Positions 42,259 to 50,256 of a stretch of 64,000 nt of DNA are shown here, piece by piece. Numbering within the stretch: position 1 is the first letter of the stretch; the number at the start of each line of letters is the position of its first letter. Made by a program: the position numbers and the translations under genes. The DNA is from SYFY01 sp041752315 (lineage in GTDB: Bacteria; Pseudomonadota; Gammaproteobacteria; Pseudomonadales; Azotimanducaceae): assembly GCA_041752315.1 (NCBI GenBank), contig JBGSHJ010000057.1, positions 62,001-126,000 of the forward strand, given 5' to 3'. Under the pieces are notes generated by a model that saw nothing but the letters and a program-made list of their open reading frames with translations, was not told the DNA's origin and made no database searches.

Positions 42259-43392
42259 CTAACCCTGGTTTCTCAGCGAGATCGTCTGGCTGAACGTACG
42301 TGTGACGGGTTGGTTTGCATCGGGGTCAACAACATCGACCGTACTCGCGGTGATCTGGATACGTAAGGTGCGGACCACTTCATTCGGATTGGTTGCCGCA
42401 AAGTCGTCATAGCGGTTGGGTGCATCGACGTTGTCGTTCGGCGTGGAATCTATGCCAAACCACAATTGCAGGTCTTCGATGCCTTCGACCAGTTCCACCG
42501 GTGCCGCAGCTCCGGACTTGCGCCACAGCGACAGAGGTGTCTGGCCGCGGTTATTGGTACCTGCACTATCGGCAATGAAGTAGACCTCCGTGAACAGACG
42601 CGCAACCGTGGTTCCCTGGGAGTTGGTGGCAGCGCCGTAGGCCACATTCTGTTCCGACAGTGTGGCGGCAGCCCGATTCTGGAAGATGGCGGATCCGGGA
42701 CCGGTGTTCTCGGCTCGACTCAGTTGAATCGTCGTACCGGCGTCATTGACTGCGGTAACGCGAAACACCGATGCCTGTTCACAATCACTGATGACGGCAA
42801 AGTCATTGGCGGCAAACACCACATTGCCATCATCCTCGATCACAACGGGATTGGCGTCGGGTTGCACGATCGCTGCGATCCGTTCACCGGGTGGCTCGAC
42901 TCGGCGCACGGCCAGAATATCGGTCTGTGGCGCGACGTTTCCGAAGTTGAGACCGTTGGCCGGTACAGGTGTCGTCGTGGCAGCACCAACCCTTGGCAAA
43001 ATGGCTGCGCTGGGATTCCAGTCCGTCATCGACGTACCGCCGCCACCGACATAGTCAAATCCGGTAATCGGCTGCAATATGTTCATCTCGAAAGTGTTTT
43101 CAAGATCCTGGTTCAAAGTCGTGTAACGTTTGTCCAGGTCAGGATCACAACCGAAATAACCACCGGCTCGAGCGCTCTCCGAAATGAAATCGAGTGCGTA
43201 GCGGGCGCCTTCCTGCAATCGTGACTGACCCTGCAGGGTGGTGTAAGTCAGATTGTTGCCGACAAACAGCTGCACGATACCGGCAGTGATGACCACACCC
43301 AGTGCCAGCGCCAGCATCAGCTCGATGAGGGAAAACCCCATTGCCGACGATGGCGCCGATGGACGTGTCGATGATCTGGACTGGCGTTGCAT
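42259..43392 (-). CDS. pilW: Minor pilin PilW
   Basis: 377 residues. Prepilin site SAMG-FSLIELMLALALGVVITAGIV with Glu5. The typical PilW continuation is GNNLTYTTLQGQSRLQEGARYALDFI, then ARAGGYFGC. The large C-terminal beta domain is as expected for the longest minor pilin. Separated by 3 bp from pilV before it and pilX after it, so it is clearly one operon. Confidence 0.93.
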   Translation of the reverse strand: MQRQSRSSTRPSAPSSAMGFSLIELMLALALGVVITAGIVQLFVGNNLTYTTLQGQSRLQEGARYALDFISESARAGGYFGCDPDLDKRYTTLNQDLENTFEMNILQPITGFDYVGGGGTSMTDWNPSAAILPRVGAATTTPVPANGLNFGNVAPQTDILAVRRVEPPGERIAAIVQPDANPVVIEDDGNVVFAANDFAVISDCEQASVFRVTAVNDAGTTIQLSRAENTGPGSAIFQNRAAATLSEQNVAYGAATNSQGTTVARLFTEVYFIADSAGTNNRGQTPLSLWRKSGAAAPVELVEGIEDLQLWFGIDSTPNDNVDAPNRYDDFAATNPNEVVRTLRIQITASTVDVVDPDANQPVTRTFSQTISLRNQG

Positions 43393-43395
43393 GAC

Positions 43396-43956
43396 TCAGC
43401 TCTGACTGTTGATGGTGATGGTACGGACCTGCTGGTTGGCCAGCTCCGTCCACTGCACCGTGATGTTGATGACACCATTCACGTCGACAGCAATGCTGCC
43501 ATCACCTGCTGTCAGCCCCGGTTGATCGTCTTCATCGGCAAGCACACCAGCAGCGCGCAAGGTCTGGCAGATATTCTGGTCGTGGAAACTGCCAAGACTG
43601 CATTTCCAGATCGCCTGGTCGAAACTGACCATCTGCGCCTGCGTGCAATTCTGGGTGTTGCAGTTCGCCGCGTTGGGTGGGCCGTCAGTCAGGTCCAGGC
43701 CCGAATAGGCTGAGCCCGAGGGATTGCCTGCCGGATTGGCACGTACCCGATCCATCATGTCGTAGGCAAGTTGCACGGCCTCCGCCCTCTGCAGAGCACC
43801 TCGGTTGTTCTGCAGGCTGACCATCTGCAACGCCGTGACACCCAGCACGCCGATACCCATCACGAGTACCGCCACCAGCAATTCGATCATCGAAAAACCA
43901 CCTGTGCGGCGGCTTTCAGCGGGGGTACCGCGCCTTTGTCGAGCCGTCAGTTGCAT
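43396..43956 (-). CDS. pilV: Minor pilin PilV
   Basis: 186 residues. Leader to TGG, then FSMIELLVAVLVMGIGVLGVTALQ, with the GVLG pattern of PilV. LAYDMMDRVRANPAG follows, as in PilV/GspI. Cysteines at NCNTQNC and in the C-terminal half may form disulfides. It overlaps fimU by 10 bp and is followed by pilW after 3 bp. Confidence 0.92.
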   Translation of the reverse strand: MQLTARQRRGTPAESRRTGGFSMIELLVAVLVMGIGVLGVTALQMVSLQNNRGALQRAEAVQLAYDMMDRVRANPAGNPSGSAYSGLDLTDGPPNAANCNTQNCTQAQMVSFDQAIWKCSLGSFHDQNICQTLRAAGVLADEDDQPGLTAGDGSIAVDVNGVINITVQWTELANQQVRTITINSQS

Positions 43957-44483
43957 GTCAGCTCCTGGGCCATGGTTCGACCAACCGGGGTAATGTTCAC
44001 GGTCCGCCCGTTGATCACGGAAGGATCCGTGCTGCAGACCTGGATTGCACCGCCCGCGCCACCCACCAGCAGTCCACGGGAGTTGAAGCTCAGCGTGTAG
44101 ACGGCTTCCAGCGCACCAATGGCATCGAGTGTCACTGCGGTGGGAGCGGCGATGCTCCGCAGAGGGGTCCCGGTACAGTTTCCCGGGTTACCCGCGACGA
44201 TGCAGTAACCCCCTCCCCACTCGTTGCTGTTGTCCGCAGTCAGGGCCTGAATGCTGACCACGCCGCCCAGCTTCGCCGCTTCGCTGCGCGCGTAGGCAAT
44301 GCCGCCTATCAGGTCATTGGTGTACGTGGTCAGTCGCTGCTGTCCCAGGAACCCATTGAATGCCGGCAAGCCGATCGTGATCAGCACGGCAGCAATCGAC
44401 AGTGCCACCATCAGTTCGATGATCGTGAAGCCCTGCGCGGTTCGATGACCACCGGGCGTTGCACAAGCGCCATGCCCCAGCAT
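43947..44483 (-). CDS. fimU: Minor pilin FimU (GspH/FimT family)
   Basis: 178 residues from ATG 44483, which shares one base with the pilE stop (TGATG). Prepilin site AQG-FTIIELMVALSIAAVLITIGLP with Glu5, then GGIAYARSEAAKLGG, the GspH signature. The C-terminus VGRTMAQELTCN carries the terminal cysteine region typical of FimU. It initiates the minor pilin tip complex together with PilV, W and X. Confidence 0.9.
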   Translation of the reverse strand: MLGHGACATPGGHRTAQGFTIIELMVALSIAAVLITIGLPAFNGFLGQQRLTTYTNDLIGGIAYARSEAAKLGGVVSIQALTADNSNEWGGGYCIVAGNPGNCTGTPLRSIAAPTAVTLDAIGALEAVYTLSFNSRGLLVGGAGGAIQVCSTDPSVINGRTVNITPVGRTMAQELTCN

Positions 44484-44995
44484 CAATGCTCCCAGGTATC
44501 TTCGCCGGCCCCGATGGAGCCATTGTTGTTCGCGTCCCAGCCACGTGCGCCAGTCTGGTCAATCGTGACAAAACCATCGCCCACCATCTGGCCAATCGGA
44601 GTTGCCCGGACGTTGAAGGTTGTGGCCGTACCGGTCACGGTGATTGTGTAGCGCCCATTGGCCACCGAACGTGGCTGGCATACCTGGTTCGCTGGCGGGC
44701 CGGTGTTGGCATCACCAACGCCATCGGCATTCGTATCCGCTGCGCCTAGATAGTCAAAATTGTTGCTGGCCCAGCGTTCCATGCCTTGTGCGCAGAGCGC
44801 CAGATCGGCCTGTGCCTCACTACGGTGGGATCGGTCGGCGTAGGCCGTATAAATCGGTATCGAAACCCCGGCCACGATGGCCATGATGGCAACCGCAATC
44901 AGCAATTCGATCAGCGTGAATCCGAATTGAAGGGGCCTTCCAGGCAGGTGGAGAAACGACTGCTTGAGAGACTTCCTGGGACAGGCCGATGACAT
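44483..44995 (-). CDS. pilE: Type IV minor pilin PilE
   Basis: 170 residues from ATG 44995 (weak GGAAA site). A TTG at 45028 would add 11 residues. The leader is long (about 25 residues) up to FG-FTLIELLIAVAIMAIVAGVSIPIY, with Glu5. SHRSEAQADLALCAQGMERW and a C-terminal D-region follow. DTNADGVGD (about 92-100) and DANNNGSIGAGED near the end resemble calcium loops. In length and pattern it matches PilE rather than the major pilin. First gene of the pil operon, 53 bp after fkpB. Confidence 0.85.
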   Translation of the reverse strand: MSSACPRKSLKQSFLHLPGRPLQFGFTLIELLIAVAIMAIVAGVSIPIYTAYADRSHRSEAQADLALCAQGMERWASNNFDYLGAADTNADGVGDANTGPPANQVCQPRSVANGRYTITVTGTATTFNVRATPIGQMVGDGFVTIDQTGARGWDANNNGSIGAGEDTWEH

Positions 44996-45048
44996 GCGTT
45001 TTCCGAGGAGTTGGAGCACCCGGCGCAAACTACTCCGTTCAGCCGTGT

Positions 45049-45549
45049 TTACGAGAGCGATTGTCCCGAGCGGTAGTCCTCCGGCGACGAATGGTCGCCG
45101 ACGGCAATGATCGACACATCAAAAACCAGGTCCTGGCCAGCCAGCGGATGATTGAAATCAACCTGCACCGACTCTTCGCCGATCGTGGTGACAACACCGG
45201 GCAACTCGCCTCCTGGTTCGGTAAATGAAACCACCAGACCTGGCTCGAGTTCCATGCCAGAAAACCGACCCTTGGGAAACCAGCGAAGATTCTCTTCCCG
45301 ACGAGGACCAAAGGCTGCTGCGGCAGGGATCTCGAACTGGGCATCATCGGCTGGTCTGAGACCCAGCAGTACCTGTTCAAAGGCCGGAGGCAGATTGCCG
45401 TCGCCAATGACGCAGGTGACCGGCTTGCCACGACGGGTGGTGTCCACCTCCCGACCATCCGCCAGCAGCAGTGAAAAGTGCAGCGTCACCTGAATACCGG
45501 GAACTATGGACTTTCGAGCAAAAGGTTCACGCGCAATGATCGTGGTCAT
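45049..45549 (-). CDS. fkpB: FKBP-type peptidyl-prolyl isomerase SlpA/FkpB
   Basis: 166 residues. The FKBP half-barrel is split by an insert-in-flap domain: HFSLLLADGREVDTT, then VIGDGNLPPAFEQVLLGL, then FGPRREENL, then GVVTTIGEESVQVDFNHPLAGQDLVFDVSI. This is the SlyD/SlpA pattern but without a His/Cys-rich tail, so SlpA/FkpB. It usually stands next to lspA and ispH. Here lspA is upstream, but ispH is absent and pilE follows. Confidence 0.9.
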   Translation of the reverse strand: MTTIIAREPFARKSIVPGIQVTLHFSLLLADGREVDTTRRGKPVTCVIGDGNLPPAFEQVLLGLRPADDAQFEIPAAAAFGPRREENLRWFPKGRFSGMELEPGLVVSFTEPGGELPGVVTTIGEESVQVDFNHPLAGQDLVFDVSIIAVGDHSSPEDYRSGQSLS

Positions 45550-45617
45550 GGGTAGATCCGCCGGCCGTGCCTGTTCATGTCATGGAGATTCCGTTCGTGA
45601 ACGATTCTTGCGAGGTT

Positions 45618-46124
45618 CTACGGAGCTGCCTGGTCATGTGTCGAACGGGATCGTTCGGCGCGCCATTCATCGAACATTCTCCATATCCACAGCAGGGCAC
45701 CACAGGTCAAAGCGCTATCGGCAACATTGAAGGCAGGAAAGTACGCTTCGTTGTAGTGAAAGAGCAGAAAATCAACGACGTAACCCTGCCAGATACGATC
45801 CACAAGATTCCCGAGCGCACCACCGAGAATGAGGCCATAGACCCACATCATCAGATGATCATGGCGTGGCAGACGGCGCAGTTCGTACAGGATGAACGTT
45901 GCAAAACCGACACCGAGGACCACAAAAAACCAGCGCTGCCAGCCACCGGCAGTCGCCAGGACAGAAAACGCCGCGCCTTCGTTGTGCCAGCGAACCAGAT
46001 CGAAAAAGGACGAGACAGGAATTCGTTCGCCATACAGCAACTCGGCACTGACCATCAGTTTGGTCACCCGATCGATGAGCAGTATCCCCAGCGCGACCAC
46101 GACGCTCCTAAGCGGCAGTTGCAT
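45618..46124 (-). CDS. lspA: Lipoprotein signal peptidase II
   Basis: 168 residues from ATG 46124, with a GGGGCGAG purine run upstream. TTG 46136 is an alternative. Four transmembrane helices are present. The aspartic catalytic pair is in GGALGNLVDRI and FNVADSALT. It removes signal peptides of diacylglyceryl-modified prolipoproteins such as BamD here. It overlaps the end of ribF by 17 bp. ileS, normally between them, is missing. Confidence 0.95.
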   Translation of the reverse strand: MQLPLRSVVVALGILLIDRVTKLMVSAELLYGERIPVSSFFDLVRWHNEGAAFSVLATAGGWQRWFFVVLGVGFATFILYELRRLPRHDHLMMWVYGLILGGALGNLVDRIWQGYVVDFLLFHYNEAYFPAFNVADSALTCGALLWIWRMFDEWRAERSRSTHDQAAP

Positions 46125-47049
46125 CTCGCCCCACAAACCAGTTGCGTGCCCGACCTATGTCCAGGTCGATCTGCGCCTTGAGCGCATCGATCGAACTGAA
46201 CGTCTGTTCATCGCGAAGCTTCGAGTGGAAGGTTACGGTCAGGAGCTGGCCGTAAAGATCGCCCGTGTAATCAAACAGGTGGACCTCGAGCAATGGCTCC
46301 TTGCCATCGACGGTGGGACGGACACCGATGTTGGCAACCCCGTTGTACCGACGATCCAGTCCATCCACGGTCACCGCAAACACGCCAACCAGCGCGGACC
46401 TGTATCGCTGCAGACGGATGTTGGCCGTTGGTACTCCCAACCGCCGCCCCAGTTGCCTGCCGTACACCACGCGACCGGTGATTGCGTAAGGTCGCCCCAG
46501 CAACTTTTCGGCGAGTGAAAGATCACCTTCCGCCAGCGCCTGGCGAACCCGGCTGCTGCTGACCCGTTCATGATCGAAGGTCAGGGTGCCCAGATGACTG
46601 ACTTCGTACCCGAGCCGGTCTCCGGCAGCCTTCAGCATGGCGTAGTCACCCTGCCGCCCCTCGCCAAAATGAAAGTCATCACCCACCACGACATATCGAA
46701 CGGCCAGCAGTCGGTGCAGGAAATCTTCGCACACCCACTCGGCCGGCTGGTTCCGGGTCCTCTCGTTGAAAGGAAAACAGAGCAGAAAGTCAATCCCGGT
46801 CTCCTTCAGCAGGTGGACCTTTTCCCGGAACCGGGTAAGCCGTGCCGGAACCTGCGCACCACGGAAAAACTCCCGTGGTTGAGGCTCGAAGGTGATGAGC
46901 ATGGTGGGCACACCCAGTTCCCTGCCCTTGGCGATCAGATGCGAGATCAGCAGACGATGCCCATGATGCAGACCGTCAAAATTGCCGACCGTGACCGCGC
47001 AGCCCCTGTGCTGCGGTTTGATGTTTGCGTAGCCGCGTATGACTTCCAT
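46108..47049 (-). CDS. ribF: Bifunctional riboflavin kinase / FAD synthetase
   Basis: 313 residues from ATG 47049, equal to E. coli RibF. The frame is open to 47151, but that part (MHRS repeats) comes from a 12-bp tandem repeat. The N-terminal FMN adenylyltransferase has TVGNFDGLHHGHRLL. The C-terminal riboflavin kinase has GVPTANIRLQ and NGVANIGVRPTVDG. It makes FMN and FAD. It lies 105 bp after murJ and overlaps lspA by 17 bp. Confidence 0.96.
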   Translation of the reverse strand: MEVIRGYANIKPQHRGCAVTVGNFDGLHHGHRLLISHLIAKGRELGVPTMLITFEPQPREFFRGAQVPARLTRFREKVHLLKETGIDFLLCFPFNERTRNQPAEWVCEDFLHRLLAVRYVVVGDDFHFGEGRQGDYAMLKAAGDRLGYEVSHLGTLTFDHERVSSSRVRQALAEGDLSLAEKLLGRPYAITGRVVYGRQLGRRLGVPTANIRLQRYRSALVGVFAVTVDGLDRRYNGVANIGVRPTVDGKEPLLEVHLFDYTGDLYGQLLTVTFHSKLRDEQTFSSIDALKAQIDLDIGRARNWFVGRDATAA

Positions 47050-47114
47050 GATCGGCAGTATACCCACCAGACGTCGCCCTGCCGATGCCAACGCAGCGCC
47101 AGGTGTCCGATTCC

Positions 47115-47154
47115 TGGATCGATGCTTTGATCGGTGCATTGATCGGTGCATTGA
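47115..47154. repeat. 12-bp tandem repeat at the murJ-ribF junction
   Basis: Unit TTGATCGGTGCA is perfect at 47127-47138 and 47139-47150. A degenerate copy precedes it, and a partial copy (TTGATCAGAC) runs into the murJ stop codon. Confidence 0.85.
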
Positions 47155-48717
47155 TCAGACCCGATGCACAAAGTCCCGTGGCCTGAACCCCAGCACATAC
47201 AGCATCAGCATATAGATCGCGCCACCACCGGTCACCGCCGCAGCGATCCACAGGCTCCGCAGCAGCTGATCCGCAACCAGCCAGTGCTCCATGGGTGGCA
47301 CAAGCCACAGCAGCAGCAGACCCATCACCACGGCTGCACCGAAGACCCGGAAAGTGCGCTGGTAGAACTCGGGCCCCGGCGTATAACTGCCGCGCTGGAT
47401 CAATACGCGCAACAGGAGCCAGGCATTGACCCAGGCGGACAAGCTGGTCACCAGCGCAAGTCCAACGTGGCCGAACCATCGGAAGACTGCCAGGTTCCCG
47501 ATGATGTTGACCACCACCGCGACCATCGCGATCCGGAAAGGTGTACGCGTGTCCTGACGCGCGAAGTAAGCCGGCGCCAGCACCTTGACCAGCACCAAGG
47601 GGATCAACCCGACGGAAAAGGCCTGCAATGCCAGTGAGGCCATGAGGACGTCATGCGATGTCATGGCTCCGTGATGGAAGATCGCGGCCAGCAGTGGGCC
47701 TGCGAGGACGTACAACGCAACCGCCGCAGGCACCGCCAGCAGCAAGGCCAGTGACAATCCCCAGTCCAGCAGGCGAGTGAAGGCTTCAGCCTGCCCACGC
47801 GCATCAAGACGCGACAGATTGGGCAGCAGGACGGTCCCCAATGCAACAGCCACCAACCCGACGGGCAGTTCAAGGAGTCGATCCGCGTAGTAAAGCCAGG
47901 ACACACTGCCGACGATCAGTGTCGACGCCAGAATGCTGTCGATGAGTGCATTGATCTGGCCTACGGACGCCGCGAGGACTGCCGGCACCAGCAGCCGACC
48001 CACCTGCCGGGCACCTTCATGGTGAAGCCCCGGTCGAGGCAGCACCAAAAGTTCCAGCTTGCGAACGGCCGGCTGCAGAAATATCCATTGCACAAAGCCG
48101 GCCGCAAATACCCCCCAGGCCAGAACATGGATCGGTGAGGCGGAATAACGCGCGCCCAGCCACATCGCCAGCAGCAGGCAAAGGTTCAGCAGAATGGGCG
48201 TGAAGGCTGCAATCGCATATTGATGATGCGCATTCAGAATCGAGGCGGAAAACGCCACGAGCGAAATGAAACCGAGATACGGAAAGGTGATGCGCAGCAG
48301 TTCAGCGGTGAGGTCAAATCGTTCGGTGCCGATGAATCCGGGAGCAAAGACCATGGTGACGGCAGGTGCAAAGACGATTCCGGCGACAACCAGCAAACTC
48401 ACGGCGATCGCAAGATTCCCGCCAATGACGGCAATGAACTGTTGCAACTCTTCAAAACTGCGTTCGCGATAGCGCATCAGCACGGGCACAAACGCCTGAT
48501 TGAACGCGCCTTCGGCAAACAGCCGGCGAAAGAAGTTGGGGATCCTGAAGGCTACAAAAAAGGCGTCCGCAAGCCCCGAGGCACCAAGGAAGTTGGCGAG
48601 CACGACATCGCGAACAAAACCGGCAATGCGGGACAGCAGCGTCATCGCTGCAACCACGCTGCCCTGCCGTGTAACGCTGTGGGTTTCCGCCGCCTCTGAT
48701 TTATCCCTGGTTGACAT
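47155..48717 (-). CDS. murJ: Lipid II flippase MurJ (MviN)
   Basis: 520 residues from ATG 48717. A TTG directly before it is an unlikely start. Fourteen hydrophobic helices. Typical are TLLSRIAGFVRDVVLANFLGAS, DAFFVAFRIPNFFRRLFAEGAFNQAFVPV and ARQDTRTPFRIAM. It flips lipid II across the inner membrane for peptidoglycan synthesis. Divergent from rpsT with only 57 bp between starts. A 12-bp repeat touches its stop. Confidence 0.95.
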   Translation of the reverse strand: MSTRDKSEAAETHSVTRQGSVVAAMTLLSRIAGFVRDVVLANFLGASGLADAFFVAFRIPNFFRRLFAEGAFNQAFVPVLMRYRERSFEELQQFIAVIGGNLAIAVSLLVVAGIVFAPAVTMVFAPGFIGTERFDLTAELLRITFPYLGFISLVAFSASILNAHHQYAIAAFTPILLNLCLLLAMWLGARYSASPIHVLAWGVFAAGFVQWIFLQPAVRKLELLVLPRPGLHHEGARQVGRLLVPAVLAASVGQINALIDSILASTLIVGSVSWLYYADRLLELPVGLVAVALGTVLLPNLSRLDARGQAEAFTRLLDWGLSLALLLAVPAAVALYVLAGPLLAAIFHHGAMTSHDVLMASLALQAFSVGLIPLVLVKVLAPAYFARQDTRTPFRIAMVAVVVNIIGNLAVFRWFGHVGLALVTSLSAWVNAWLLLRVLIQRGSYTPGPEFYQRTFRVFGAAVVMGLLLLWLVPPMEHWLVADQLLRSLWIAAAVTGGGAIYMLMLYVLGFRPRDFVHRV

Positions 48718-48774
48718 CAATTACCCTGCTCGGCATATTACCGCGCCTGTTTTTCCCCCTTACTGGAGTCGCCT

Positions 48775-49044
48775 TTGGCCAATACCGCGCAAGCCCGCAA
48801 ACGAGTCCGACAATCCGAAAAAAGACGTCGGCAGAACGCCAGTCAGCGCTCCATGACACGCACCGCCGTGAAGCGGGTCATCGCTGCAATCGACGCCAAA
48901 GATGGCGATGCTGCTCGCACCGCTTTTGCCCGTGCAGTGCCCGTTCTCGACAGCATGGTTGCCAAGGGCATGCTGCACAAGAACAAGGCTGCCCGGCACA
49001 AGTCTCGCCTGAACGCACACATCAAGGCCCTCGCGGCTGCCTGA
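48775..49044 (+). CDS. rpsT: 30S ribosomal protein S20
   Basis: 89 residues: ANTAQARKRVRQSEKRR, NASQRSMTRTAVKRV and NKAARHKSRLNAHIKAL. The initiation codon is TTG (48775), with GGAG 6 bases upstream. The E. coli gene also starts with UUG, and the weak start is linked there to translational autoregulation. No ATG is available in a fitting position. A hairpin overlaps its stop codon. Confidence 0.97.
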   Translation: MANTAQARKRVRQSEKRRRQNASQRSMTRTAVKRVIAAIDAKDGDAARTAFARAVPVLDSMVAKGMLHKNKAARHKSRLNAHIKALAAA

Positions 49045-49056
49045 TCGCTGGCAGCC
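49035..49056 (+). terminator. Candidate terminator of rpsT
   Basis: GGCTGCC, 8-base loop, GGCAGCC, followed by TTGT. The 7-bp stem includes the rpsT stop region. The T-run is weak. Confidence 0.4.
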
Positions 49057-49104
49057 TTGTCGCTGCAGGAGTCTGGACGGCAGATACGCGCCAGGCTCCG
49101 GCAG

Positions 49105-50256
49105 TCAGCGATAGACCACCAGGTTGTCGCGATGCACGAGTTCAGGCTCGTTGGCATATCCAAGTCGACCGGCGATGTCCCGCGTCGGCGCTCCCACCAG
49201 CTTCATCGCTTCCGTGCTTGAGTAGTTGACCAGACCCTGCCCGATGGCTCGACCCGCCTCATCGTCCAGGCGGATGACATCGCCGCGCTGAAAGTGCCCG
49301 CCGACACTCTTCACGCCTACACACAACAGGCTGCCACCGCCATGGGCGATGGCCGCAGCAGCTCCGGCATCGAGGACCACGTATCCTTTCGACTTCTGCT
49401 GTCCGGCGATCCAGCGCTTGCGCGCGTCGCGGGGTGCGACGGTGGCCACCAGCATCGTGCCGATCCGCTCTCCCGCCATCAGCCTGCCGATGATATGGTC
49501 GGTACGGCCCGGCGCAATGAGCGTCTGTGCGCCCGCATCGGCAGCCAGTCGGGCGGCCGCCAGTTTGGTGACCATTCCACCGCGTCCAAACGCCCCGCCA
49601 TCACCGGCCATCGAGTCGAGCGAACGATCGTGAGCCGCGGCAAAATGCACCATCGACACATTCTGCTGCAATCGCGGATCAGCGTCGTACAAGCCGTCGG
49701 CGTCGGTCAGCAGGATCAGCAGATCAGCCTGGACCAGCGTCGTCACGAGTCCCGCCAACGTGTCGTTGTCACCAAACCGGATTTCGTCCGTTGCGACCGT
49801 GTCATTTTCGTTGATGACCGGAATCACTCCCAGTTCGAGCAGTCGGTTCAGCGTTGAACGTGCATTCAGGTAGCGCTCCCGGTGAGCAAAGTCATCGTGG
49901 GTAAGAAGAATCATGGCCGGGTGTCGATCCTGGGTGGCAAACACCTGCTCGTACGCCGACATCAGGCCAACCTGGCCAATCGCTGCGGCGGCCTGGAGAT
50001 CGGCCAGCGCATCGGGTCGTCGTTTCATCCCCAGTCGCACACAGCCTTCAGCCACGGCACCGGACGAGACAAGAATCACCTCGACACCGCGATCGAGCAG
50101 CCCGTGGATTTCGTTGGCAATCGCCGCGATCCGCTGTCGGGCCAGTCCTGTTTCCGGACTGGTGAGCAGTGCACTGCCGAGTTTGATGACAACCCTTCGG
50201 CACGCAGCCAGCGCTTCCCTGCAAGCTCTTTCCTGGCCCGGTTCAGTCACGGACAT
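49105..50256 (-). CDS. proB: Glutamate 5-kinase
   Basis: 383 residues. The amino-acid kinase domain has RRVVIKLGSALLT, ILVSSGAVAEG, INENDTVATDEIRFGDND, LLTDADGLYDADPR and GRGGMVTKLAAARLAADAG. A C-terminal PUA domain follows (about 285-375, DAGAAAAIAHGGGSLL, FQRGDVI). First step of proline synthesis; feedback by proline is expected. The start overlaps the obgE stop by 14 bp, so it is translated as a unit with obgE. proA is not nearby. Confidence 0.96.
   Translation of the reverse strand: MSVTEPGQERACREALAACRRVVIKLGSALLTSPETGLARQRIAAIANEIHGLLDRGVEVILVSSGAVAEGCVRLGMKRRPDALADLQAAAAIGQVGLMSAYEQVFATQDRHPAMILLTHDDFAHRERYLNARSTLNRLLELGVIPVINENDTVATDEIRFGDNDTLAGLVTTLVQADLLILLTDADGLYDADPRLQQNVSMVHFAAAHDRSLDSMAGDGGAFGRGGMVTKLAAARLAADAGAQTLIAPGRTDHIIGRLMAGERIGTMLVATVAPRDARKRWIAGQQKSKGYVVLDAGAAAAIAHGGGSLLCVGVKSVGGHFQRGDVIRLDDEAGRAIGQGLVNYSSTEAMKLVGAPTRDIAGRLGYANEPELVHRDNLVVYR

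Noticed and set aside
47050..47151. N-terminal extension of RibF
   Set aside because: It is encoded by tandem repeats; the conserved start MEVIRG at 47049 gives exactly the E. coli length.
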